Positions 1 to 9,700 of a DNA stretch of 64,000 nt are shown here, in pieces (the first letter of the stretch is position 1; the number at the start of each line of letters is the position of its first letter). The notes below the pieces were generated by a model. It was not told where the DNA came from. It was given only the letters and a program-made list of their open reading frames with translations, and ran no database searches. The stretch comes from Acestrorhynchus altus (Eukaryota; Chordata; Actinopteri; Characiformes; Acestrorhynchidae). The position numbers and the translations under genes were made by a program. The stretch spans positions 6,651,490-6,715,489 of the forward strand of contig JAVGWO010000026.1 of NCBI GenBank assembly GCA_034509495.1, written 5' to 3'.

Positions 1-299
1 ACAAGGGTACTGCAGTAATATAGTTTGAGGCAGAGACAGTAATATAGTTTGGGCTTGGCTGCTGCGTTTGCATAACTGTTTGCTTTCAGTGTGGTGCTAA
101 ATGTGGGGTTAACGCTGGTTTACTGGGGTAGCATTGGTTGACTGACTGCTTTGGTAAACATTTACTGAATGTTCTTCAGAAGTTGTTGGCAATATATTCA
201 ACATTATGAAACTAGTTGAAAACTCTGCTAAGGTCTGGTAGTAGGAGATAAATGAAACCGCTCTTGGTGATCAGCGATCCTTAACACTGTTCTCTTCAG

Positions 300-376
300 A
301 TATGGCACGTGTGTATAACTGGGACGTCAAGAGGAGGAGCAAAGACAACCTCCTCAAATCTGCTGAAAGGTCTTAG
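300..376 (+). CDS. vbp1: vbp1 (prefoldin subunit 3), terminal coding exon, partial
   Basis: Prefoldin subunit 3 is an alpha-type subunit of the hexameric cytosolic prefoldin, which delivers unfolded actin and tubulin to the CCT chaperonin. Only the last coding exon lies in the window. A pyrimidine-rich acceptor ending in CAG at 297-299 is followed by two bases completing a split codon, then codons reading MARVYNWDVKRRSKDN and a short Ser/Lys/Glu tail, with TAG at 374-376. The stretch ARVYNWDVKRR matches the conserved C-terminus of vertebrate VBP1; the last residues differ from human, as expected for a variable tail. The upstream exons lie left of the window. The gene converges on rab39b, as in human Xq28, which supports both assignments. 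The exon is short, so identity rests on this motif plus synteny. Confidence 0.88.
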
Positions 377-945
377 AGGGCGTTGATTTGCCCTGCCCTT
401 GTCACGCTCCAAATCTCTCTCCCCTGTTAGTAAAAACCACCCCATGTGTCTACCTGCCTCAACACTGTTCTGTTGATTTTTGTTACTTTTTAAAAGTATT
501 TTTTCAAGTAAAAGGAAAAGAAATCAAACAGAAGTCACAGCAGCCGTTTCTTTTCTATTCTTTAAGTATAATCAGAAATGTTTAATGTTTGACTGGATTT
601 TTTCCACTTTTCCAACTGTTTAAGTGTATTGACACTGAGCGCACACTAAGCTGATTACTGCTTGGGGAAGCTGTGCATTGCTTACTGAAAATCCTGAATG
701 AGTCAGAACATCGAGCGAACGTGGAGATGGCGAGTGCTGCGAAGGGGAACATCTTTGTTCGTTGGTCGACTTTCCAGTCTATCTTGAGACTCCTTCCCTT
801 CACTCTGTCTTTGTCTCCCTTCCTCCCCAGCTCTCACTTCCTCTCAAACCTGCTGTTTCTTCTCCTTTGTTTGTTTTTTTCCTCCTCTCGCTCATCTGTA
901 TTTATTTGTCATATTGTATCCATTAAATCCTGCAACTCGTAATGA
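377..945 (+). other. Probable vbp1 3' untranslated region
   Basis: This AT-rich stretch follows the vbp1 stop. It has no convincing coding frame; the 89-aa frame over 673-942 is pyrimidine-rich and low complexity. An ATTAAA at 922-927 is a plausible polyadenylation signal, which puts the 3' end near 940-950. From 946 to 1187 I see nothing recognisable. Confidence 0.5.
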
Positions 946-1187
946 AGCTTTTGAGGAAAGACACTAAATGGAAAAGATGGTCTGTGTTTTCTATCTGTTT
1001 CTGCATTACTGTACTGGCCCAGATCTCAGAATAGATTTAACTTGCACGCAGCTTCCTCAGGCACATGGTTTCTGGTCTTGGAGTTTTTTGATTGTCCTCC
1101 ATATTTTTAGTGTTTCCCTGCTCTAAAATGTTTATGGTGTTGGGAACTGTGAGAACTCTAAAATGTAGAAAACAGGGATCTTCAATA

Positions 1188-1650
1188 CAGTACAGGCCAA
1201 AAGTTTGGACACACCTTCTCATTCTCAGTTTTCTGTATTTTCATGACTGTTTCCATTGTAGATTCTTACTGAAGGCATCAAAACTATGAATGAAGACGTG
1301 GAGTTTTGTACTTAACAAAAAAAAGGGAAATAACTGAAAACATGTTGGCATTCTCTCAATGAGCTTCAAGAGGTTTTCCATCAGAAATGATTTTCCAGCA
1401 GCCTTGAAGGAGTTCCCAGAGGTGGCTCATTGAGAGAATGCCAAGAGTGTGCAAAGCAGTAATCTGAGCAAAGGGTGGCCATTTTGAAGAAACTAGAATA
1501 TAAAACATGTTTTGTTATTTCACCTTTTTTAAGTACAAAACTCCACATGTGTTCATTCATAGTTTTGATGCCTTCAGTGAGAATCTACAATGTAAATAAG
1601 AAAAAGGAAAACTGAGAATATGAAGGTGTCCAAACTTTTGACCTGTACTG
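1188..1650. mobile_element. Tc1/mariner-type MITE, 463 bp, TA target duplication
   Basis: The left end (CAGTACAGGCCAAAAG...) and the right end (the reverse complement of ACTTTTGACCTGTACTG) form near-perfect terminal inverted repeats that continue inward for over 100 bp. TA flanks both sides (1186-1187 and 1651-1652). The centre holds a further internal palindrome around GGCATTCTCTCAATGAG. There is no transposase frame, so this is a non-autonomous fold-back element mobilised in trans. Confidence 0.88.
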
Positions 1651-2447
1651 TATGTGCAACCATCTAGTTGTTGGGCTTGCAGTGGAATTCAATAACTAAT
1701 AACATAATTGAAAATCCCTGATAACATAGGTTTTGTCTTCATATTTTAATCTTTAGAACAGTTTTTTTTGATAGTGTCACAACTGTTCATAACGGGTCTG
1801 TTTTCAGTAGTTCAGTCTTAGTTCATCTTCATATCGTGGTATGCTGGAGAATGAAAATGTAAACCAAACTACCTTGTCAGGTTTGAAATAATGCCAAAAT
1901 GTTTGGTTATCCTACTGCAGAGGTCAATATGGTGGGCCAGACTTTAACATGTGAGTACACTGTGTCATTAGAATAATAAACATACACTTTAATCAGTTGA
2001 TCCAATGATTCTAGAAAACATGGATGTCATGGCTCCATTTCTTTCTTTAGAAATTAATCCCAAATTTGCAACCAGAGCCTGCAGAATAGAGACCAGAGCA
2101 TAGAAGCAGAGCAGGACTTACCTACATGTTTGGTAGACCCAACCAACTCTCCCATACTAAGTGGATCATAGGTGTCTTCACTGAACTTACAGCACAAGCA
2201 AAGTCCAAGATATGCAGTTTGTCCCTTAAGGGTAAAAGAAGTGCCGTTTATTCAAGTTTAAGATGGTCTGCTCCAGCCAAGGCTGTCAATCACCTTATTC
2301 CATAGTGTAACCCCAAATTGTTGCAATATAACAGAATAATGTTTAAAAAAACCTATTTCTGCATGAAAAAGGAAGATGTGCCAATATAAGCACAGGATAA
2401 AATTCTAAAATGATGCACACAAATAAAACAAACAAAAAACCATGGGG
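1651..2447. other. Gene-free interval
   Basis: This is AT-rich intergenic DNA between the MITE and the next repeat cluster. I see no exon-like frame, RNA gene or recognisable repeat. Confidence 0.5.
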
Positions 2448-2496
2448 ATGGAGCTATACACTGCACTATAACCAGCCAGAAGACACGGTAGGCCTG
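2448..2496. repeat. Left arm of a 49-bp inverted repeat flanking a Tc1 remnant
   Basis: This arm is the reverse complement of 3672-3720 with two mismatches by eye. The shared core includes CACTATAACCAGCCAGAAG. The arms lie outside the Tc1-derived block, so they are not the Tc1 terminal repeats. Confidence 0.85.
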
Positions 2497-2560
2497 TGAA
2501 TTTATGTTGTTTAAGTTTTCTACAGTCATTAGGTACCATTCAGATGTTATGTGCAATTAC

Positions 2561-2561
<1 letters not shown>

Positions 2562-2630
<69 letters not shown>
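2562..2630. repeat. (TA)n(TG)n(TA)n microsatellite
   Basis: A compound dinucleotide tract lies directly left of the Tc1 remnant terminus. The alternating purine/pyrimidine run is self-complementary and may also mark the original TA insertion site. Confidence 0.95.
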
Positions 2631-2631
<1 letters not shown>

Positions 2632-2637
2632 CACACA

Positions 2638-3672
2638 CTGGGGCATAAAAGTATTTAGTCAGCCACTGATTGCAAGTTCTACTCAAAGTTGAGAGAGGTC
2701 TATAATTTTCATCATAGAAATTTTCTACAGGGTCTGAATGGCTACGCTACTCTAGGACCTTGAAATCTTTTTACGGAGCCACTCCTACGTCCTTTGTTGT
2801 CCGAGTATTGTGTTTGGGATCATTGTCATGCTGGAAGACCCAGCCACGTTCCGTCTTCAATGCTCTCACTGATGGAAAGAGGGTTTGGCTTAAAATCTCA
2901 CGATAAATGGCCCCGTTCATTCTTTCCTTAACACAAATCAGTCGTCCTGTTCCCTTTGCAGAAAAACAGCCCCAAAGCATGATGTTTCCACCCCCATGCT
3001 TCACAGTAGGTATAGTGTTCTTGGGATGCAACTCAGCATTCCAAAACATTCTATTTTGGTTTCATCTGACCACATGATCTGACTCCCAATCCTCTTCTGG
3101 ATCATCCATATGCTCTCTGACAAACTTCAGACGGGCCCAGACATGTACTGGCTTAAGCAAGGAGAAACTTCTGGCACTGCAGGATTTGAGTACCTCTTGG
3201 TATATTGTTACTGATGGTAGCCTTTCTTACTTTGGTCCCAGCTCTCTGCAGGTCATTCATCAGGTCCCTCCGTGTAGTTCTGTGATTTTTTTTTCTCTGT
3301 TCTCATGATCATTTTGACCCCACAGGATGGGGTCCCACGGGGCCCAAGATCTAGGGAGATCAGTGACCTTGTATGTCTTCCATTTCCTTACAATTGCTCC
3401 CACGGTTAATTTATTCACACCAGCCTCCTTGCCTATTGTGGATTCACTCTTCCCAGCCTGGTGCAGGTGTGCAGTTTTCTTCCTGGTGTCCTTCGACAGC
3501 TCTTAGGTCTTGGCTATGGTTGAGTTTGGAGTCTGACTGAGGCTGTGGACATGTTACAGATCTGTGAGAGCCAGAAATCTTGCTTGTGTGTGGGTGACCA
3601 AATACTTATTCCACCATAAATTACAAATAATTTATTTAAAAATCCCACAATGTGATTTCCTGGATTTGTTTC
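2638..3672 (-). mobile_element. Degenerate Tc1-like transposon (same family as 7480-9101)
   Basis: The left end resembles the terminal sequence of the intact copy (ACTGGGGCATAAAAGTATTTAG). The right end keeps the inner direct repeat (GACCAAATACTTATT). Between them the minus strand shows broken transposase: around 2771-3049 it reads NAELHPKNTIPTVKHGGG and later GWVFQHDNDPKH, the region of the second catalytic Asp. Frameshifts and stops separate this from the N-terminal part near 3100-3530. The catalytic Glu region is missing, as the copy passes straight from the HDNDPKH region to the left terminal repeat. It is inactive. Confidence 0.88.
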
Positions 3673-3720
3673 AGGTCTACTGTGTCTTCTGGCTGGTTAT
3701 AGTGCAGTGTATAGCTCCAT
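3672..3720. repeat. Right arm of the 49-bp inverted repeat
   Basis: This is the partner of 2448-2496 (see the finding). It abuts the right end of the Tc1 remnant. Confidence 0.85.
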
Positions 3721-5259
3721 TTTGTACGTTAAGTGATGGCATTACTGTGCCAACATGGCTGTACATTCTGACACTGTTGCCAAAGCACTTGCATCAATGA
3801 CCACTATTCCATTTCACATTGCATTTTGGGAGAATAGTTTTCATCATAAGCATGTTAAAAAATGTATGCATTTTGTGTGTAATGTGGATAGCTGAGTATG
3901 CTCCAGTTTTATCCAAAGTTTCCCAAGCACATTAGAATGCATAGACACTCAGAGCCAAATTTTACACTTTTATATGTTATGTAGTACATACTCAAAAAAA
4001 TAGATAGTAATTAGACACTATGTTTCATGATTAGACTAAACAGCCAGCCATTTCAGTCACTGGCCAGCTGTGCAAACTGATATGAAAATCATGTGACTTC
4101 TGGCTTGATTCATAATTTTTTATTTCATATAATTTTCTGCATTTAGTTTTATTGTATTGAATTTTCTTGTATTTTGATAAATATTCTAACGTTTCCATCT
4201 GGTCATCGTATAAAAATCTGAGTGTTTCCAAAATGGCAAAAAAATTGTGGATGGAAAACCTGTTACTGGCAGTCCAGTCCAGTTGGGTGGGGCAGTATGT
4301 GATAGTCATTATGGATTGAGTGGGAAAAGGACAGTGAGAAACAAGAAGCAGAAAGAAAATGTGATTTAAACTGGTTATGCATATTATTGTTGAATTGCAG
4401 GGTATGGACTTGGAAAACAAGGAAACATTTACATGAGTGGTATAATTGGGGGTTTAATGGCATGTTGGTACAATCCCTAGCTGTAATATCGGGAAACACT
4501 TTAGGGAGTCCACAAATGAAGGTGTCATAACGCTCTGCGTTTCTGTAAAGAGGTGAACAGACCTGCAGTGGTCTAGGGTCATAGAACAGCACACCTCATA
4601 TCCATTGTCCATCAGTGGCTCATTTCTTTGATTGCAAACTAGCATAAATCCCTTTGGTAAGAAGCACAATTCTGTATCAGGTCTAAATTAATGTCTGTTG
4701 TTCAGGTAAGTTTATTCTCAGGTTCACATCCTCAAATCGTGTTCTCATACTCTTTAGATCTGTTTTGCCATGTTGTTGAATTTAGCCTAATGTACTATAC
4801 TGCAATACACCCCACCACTTCTCATTGTAACCACAGTCAAAGCCTTGAGATGTATGCTTCCACATCTCAACAAAAAGAGAAGTCTTTCAGGGTGTTTAGC
4901 TCAAGCAGTGTTCTAGCGTTCTGAGCACCAAACAGCAGTTCTTTCCACAGTTACTACATCTGCGAGTAGGCAACTGCATCATGTCCAGTCGTCCTTGCAG
5001 AAGTCTCTGTGAGTGCCATTCCTCATGGGAAACATCTCATGGCTTTCAAGTGATTGACGGATGAGTACATAAGGGTTCACAGGGATAAGGTGCTGAAAAT
5101 AAGGCCTTAACTGGCCTTTCAGGGCAAAACGGGTGCTGATATTTGTCTCCTGGCATAAACCCTTCTTTTTTTCTGTGGACATGAGCCAGAGCACACTGAC
5201 CCAATGCACATATAATTAGTCAAATAGTCTCTCCATTCAGAAAAGAGTTTTTCTTTCCA
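3721..5259. other. Gene-free interval
   Basis: Minus-strand frames of 129 aa (4031-4420) and 109 aa (4263-4592) exist. They overlap each other, have low-complexity composition and show no family resemblance I recognise, so I do not call them genes. No structured RNA is apparent. Confidence 0.5.
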
Positions 5260-5960
5260 TTCACAGGGTTCTGGAATGTTCTCCTCACAATGCCCTAGAA
5301 CATCCCAACATTCACACTCTTCTGGAAATCCTAACCATTCACGCTGCACTAGAACATCCTCGTCATTCACACTGTGCTAGAGCATGCTCCTCATTTGCAC
5401 TGTTTTAGAGCATTCTCCGCATTCAGACTGTTCTAGAACATCCTATTCACGCTTCTATAAAACCCTAACCAGTCACATTGCTCTAGAACATCCTCATCAT
5501 TCTCACTGTGCTAGAGCATTCTCCACATCTACACTGTTCTAGAACATACTAACTATTCAAACTCTTCTACAAAATTCTATCCACTCACGCAGCTCTAGAA
5601 CAGCATTGTCATTTGCACTGTTCTAGAACATTCTCTGAATTATCATACTGTTATTGAATTGTCCTTCATTTACACTCTTCTAGTCAACCCCACTTGTTCT
5701 CACTGTTCTATAAAGTTCTTCATTCACAGTGCTTTTCCTACTTTGTTGTTGTAGAATGTGTCCTAGTGTTCTCCTTAATGCACTGTTCTACCGTGTTTTG
5801 AAGTGTACTCCCCATTCACAGTGTTGCAGACATTCCTGTCCTTCACACCATTCCAGAATTTTATTTCCTGCTTGAGAGCATTCATACCATTCATACACTT
5901 GTAGGACATTCTCCACATTCACAGTGTTCCAAAATGTTTACCCATTCACACAGTTCAAGA
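5260..5960. repeat. Diverged minisatellite, unit about 33-40 bp, rich in TTCTAGAAC palindromes
   Basis: About 20 imperfect copies of a unit like CATTCACACTGTTCTAGAA plus CATCCTC follow one another. The unit core GTTCTAGAAC is palindromic. Spacing varies and copies are old. The array lies just downstream (in gene orientation) of the rab39b stop and probably overlaps its 3' end. Confidence 0.85.
5860..5865 (-). terminator. Candidate rab39b polyadenylation signal
   Basis: TTTATT on the plus strand reads AATAAA on the minus strand, about 430 bases beyond the rab39b stop. The 3' UTR would then span roughly 5840-6296. This is a single hexamer match. Confidence 0.35.
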
Positions 5961-6296
5961 ATGTTCTCTCTTCTCATTCACACTACCACCACCATATACA
6001 CACAATTCATACTGGTTTATCGGGTCTTTCTTTTAACATCCTTGTCCTAACTGTCAGTTTTACAGTGGTTGTTGGGTCGGTGTGCTATGGCCTTTTAAGG
6101 GCCAATCTTGCAGATGGCCAGGTGCTTGTGGGCAGTAACTCTGTGGAACAGTGGAGAACCAGAAGGGCTGGGTAGATTTAGGAAGCATTCAGCAGGCAGG
6201 TAAAGGAGTCATATATGAGGGGCAAAAGAGTGCCCTGTGATTGTAAGCATCCTGAAGCAGTGAGGTTCAGGTCACCATGGGAGGGTTTAAGCTGGA

Positions 6297-6723
6297 TCAG
6301 CAGAGGCACCGGCGCTCGTTCTTGGTCACCTCCTCAGATGAGTGTACCACATTTGGCACAAATCCGCTCCTAACCCCTTCCCAGTCTTCTTGGATGGTGA
6401 TCTCGCCATGCTTCACAAGCTCAAAGATATCCCGTGTCAACTCCGTGAAGGCCCTCTCCACATTGATGGCATCACGTGCAGAAGTCTCGACATAACGCAT
6501 TCCGTATGCTGCTGCCAGCTTCTCCGCCTCCTGCCGCGTCACCTGCCTCTGTGTCTCCAGGTCACACTTGTGGCCCACCAGCACGAAAACAATGCTATGT
6601 GGCTGCACGTGACTGCGTGCTTCCTCCAGCCACTCATGGACGTTCTGAAAGGAACGGCGGTTTGTGATGTCGAACAGTAACAGGCCACCCACAGAGTTGC
6701 GATAGTAGGCCCTGGTGATGGAC
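6297..6723 (-). CDS. rab39b: rab39b coding exon 2 (codons 72-213) with stop
   Basis: The acceptor reads CTTTTTAG followed by G, completing Arg72, then SITRAYYRNSVGG. The frame runs without interruption to TGA at 6299-6297 after ERRCLC. Confidence 0.96.
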
Positions 6724-9700
6724 CTAAAAAGGGGGTGAAGAGACATAAAAGGTTGTTTTTAATTTTGGACAAAATGGTAAAAACACAATCACTCTACAAC
6801 CACAGATGGTTTTGAAGTGTTTTTTTTTTGATGAAGCTATATAACAGTATAACAAAAAGTCATAAAATGGATATACATAATACATTTATACCTCACAACA
6901 CAGAGACACACTGGTATGACTGTTGTGCTGAGAATGGCCTATCATACCAGGAAATGTGGACAGATCAATATATGGGCTATACTCAACAACTCCTATATAT
7001 AAGACTCACATATATGTAACTCCTCTATATAAATAAACCTGTGTAAACCAATGTAATGAAATATGCAGGATAACCTATGTAGGTGCTGTTGGCCGACAAC
7101 ATCTCTGAAACCTTGTCTTAAAGCTTAAAATGTGGGGTATGTATGTGTATTCTGAAGACGTTCCCCTCTTAAACAAAAAGTACCAATCAGTTTGAAAGGC
7201 CCACCCTTCAGGAAAAAGAGCCAGTCAGCTTTCTGGTTACAGATAAAGTCCCATCCTTTAAAAAAGTGCCAATCAGTGAGTAGCTTACTTAGCTCTGCAC
7301 TGCTCTGTGTGTCTGTCTGATTACAGACTCGTGATATGTAATTCATTATTTGAATGATTTTACAAACCTTAAATAACCTAAATCCATTGATGCGGTAGTG
7401 GAAATAGCTTTATGCTAGAAGAGTGAAAAACTGAAAAGGGGCAGATATGAATGGGTGTTATGACTTACTTAAGACTGTACAGTGGGGAAAATAAGTATTT
7501 AGTCAGTCACCAATTGTGCAAGTTCTCTCACTTAAAAAGATGAGAGAGGCCATTAATTGACATCATAGGTAGACCTCAACTATGAGAGACAAAATGTGAA
7601 AAAAAAAATTGAGAAAATCATTTTTGTCTGACTTTTAAAGAATTTATTTGCAAATTTTAAAATTTTAAATTTATTTGGAAAATAAGTATTTGGTCAATAA
7701 CAAAAGTTCATATCAATACTTTGTTGTATATCCTCTGTTGGCAATGAAAGAGGTCAAACGTTTTCTGTAAGTCTTCACAAGGTTGGCACACACTGTTGCT
7801 GGTATGTTGGCCCATTCCTCCATGCAGATCTCCTCTAGAGCAGTGATGTTTTGGGGCTGTCGACGGGCAACACGGACTTTTAACTCCCTCCAAAGGTTTT
7901 CGATGGGGTTGAGATCGGGAGACTGGCTAGGCCACTCCAGGACTTTGAAATGTTTCTTACGAAGCCACTCCTTTGTTGCCCTGGCAGTGTGCTTGGGATC
8001 ATTGTCATGCTGAAAGACCCAGCCACGTTTCATCTTCATTGCCCTTGCTGATGGAAGGAGGTTTGCACCCAAAATCTCACAATACATGGCCCCATTCATT
8101 CTTTCATGTACACGGACCAGTCGTCCTGGTCCCTTTGCAGAGAAACAGCCCCAAAGCATGATGTTGCCACCCCCATGCTTCACAGTTGGTATGGTGTTCT
8201 TTGGATGCAACTCCGCATTCACTGTCCTCCAAACACGACGAGTTGTGTTTTTACCAAATAGTTCTACTTTGGTTTCATCTGACCATATGACATTCTCCCA
8301 ATACTCTTCTGGAACATCCAAATGCTCTCTAGCAAACTTCAGACGTGCCTGGATATGGACTGGCTTAAGCAGGGGGACACGTCTGGCACTGCAAGATCTG
8401 AGTCCCTGGCGTCGTAGTGTGTTGCTGATGGTAGCCTTTGTAACGTTGGTCCCAGCTTTCTGCAGGTCATTCACTAGATCCCCCCTTGTGGTTCTGGGAT
8501 TTTTCCTCACCGTTCTTGTGATCATTTTGACCCCACGGGCTGAGATCTTGCGTGGAGCCCCAGATCGAGGGAGATTAGTAGTGGTCTTGTAGGTCTTCCA
8601 TTTTCTAATTATTGCTCCCACAGTAGATTTCTTCACACCAAGCTGCTTGCCTATTGCAGATTCAGTCTTCCCAGCCTGGTGCAGGTCTACAATTCGGTTT
8701 CTGGTGTCCTCCGACAGCTCTTTCGTCTTCACCATAGTGGAGTTTGGAGTGTGACTGTTTGAGGTTGTGGGCAGGTGTCTTTTATACTGTTAACGACTTC
8801 AAACAGGTGCCATTAATACAGGTAATGAGTGGGGGAAAGAGGAGCCTCTTAAAAAAGAAGTTACAGGTCTGTGACAGCCAGAAATCTTGCTTGTTTGTAG
8901 GTGACCAAATACTTATTTTCCACCATTATTTGCAAATAAATTCTTTAAAAGTCAGACAAAATTATTTTCTCAATTTTTTTTTCACATTTTGTCTCTCATA
9001 GTTGAGGTCTACCTATGATGTCAATTACAGGCCTCTCTCATCTTTTTAAGTGGGAGAACTTGCACAATTGGTGACTGACTAAATACTTATTTTCCCCACT
9101 GTATATATTACAGATACCTGTTTATAATAACTGGAGTTTAAAAAAAAAAAAATTAAAAGGTTGTTACTAAAGGCATGAAAGAAGAACAAAAATGGTGAAG
9201 GAGCAGAGCTGATCTGCTATGGAGTGCTTTTTATGCCAGATACTGAAATTGATAAAAGAGGCATGTTATTTATATGCATAAACTGACATATTAAATTACA
9301 TTACAATCCCTACATATCTCTGATTAATCTGTACATCTTGTTAGTGGATGGTCAGCAGATAATCATATAAGATCTTCAAAGAAATATGCTGCTATAATAT
9401 TCCAATTTGTATGGTAGTTAAAGGTTTAATAATACTGACCATTGGTGTCATTATTGGAGACCCTTAGTCAAAACTTTGCCCCCTATTCCCAAATATCATG
9501 TATCAACTCGTATTTAAGTGTGAAGGTGCTGGAAATGAAATGCTGAGGATGTTGATGAACAGAGAAATCTATTTGAAATAGGTTCTGTACAGTATCTCAC
9601 AGGTCACTGGCATGCATTTAATGCCATGGTGTCTGCTGCTTAAGCTACATTTACACAAAAGAAGAGACAGACAGCAGTGAGCAAGAAGTCTAATTAAGAG

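Noticed and set aside
4031..4592. Two overlapping minus-strand frames of 129 and 109 aa
   Set aside because: They overlap in different frames, are low in complexity, have no family resemblance and no splice context.
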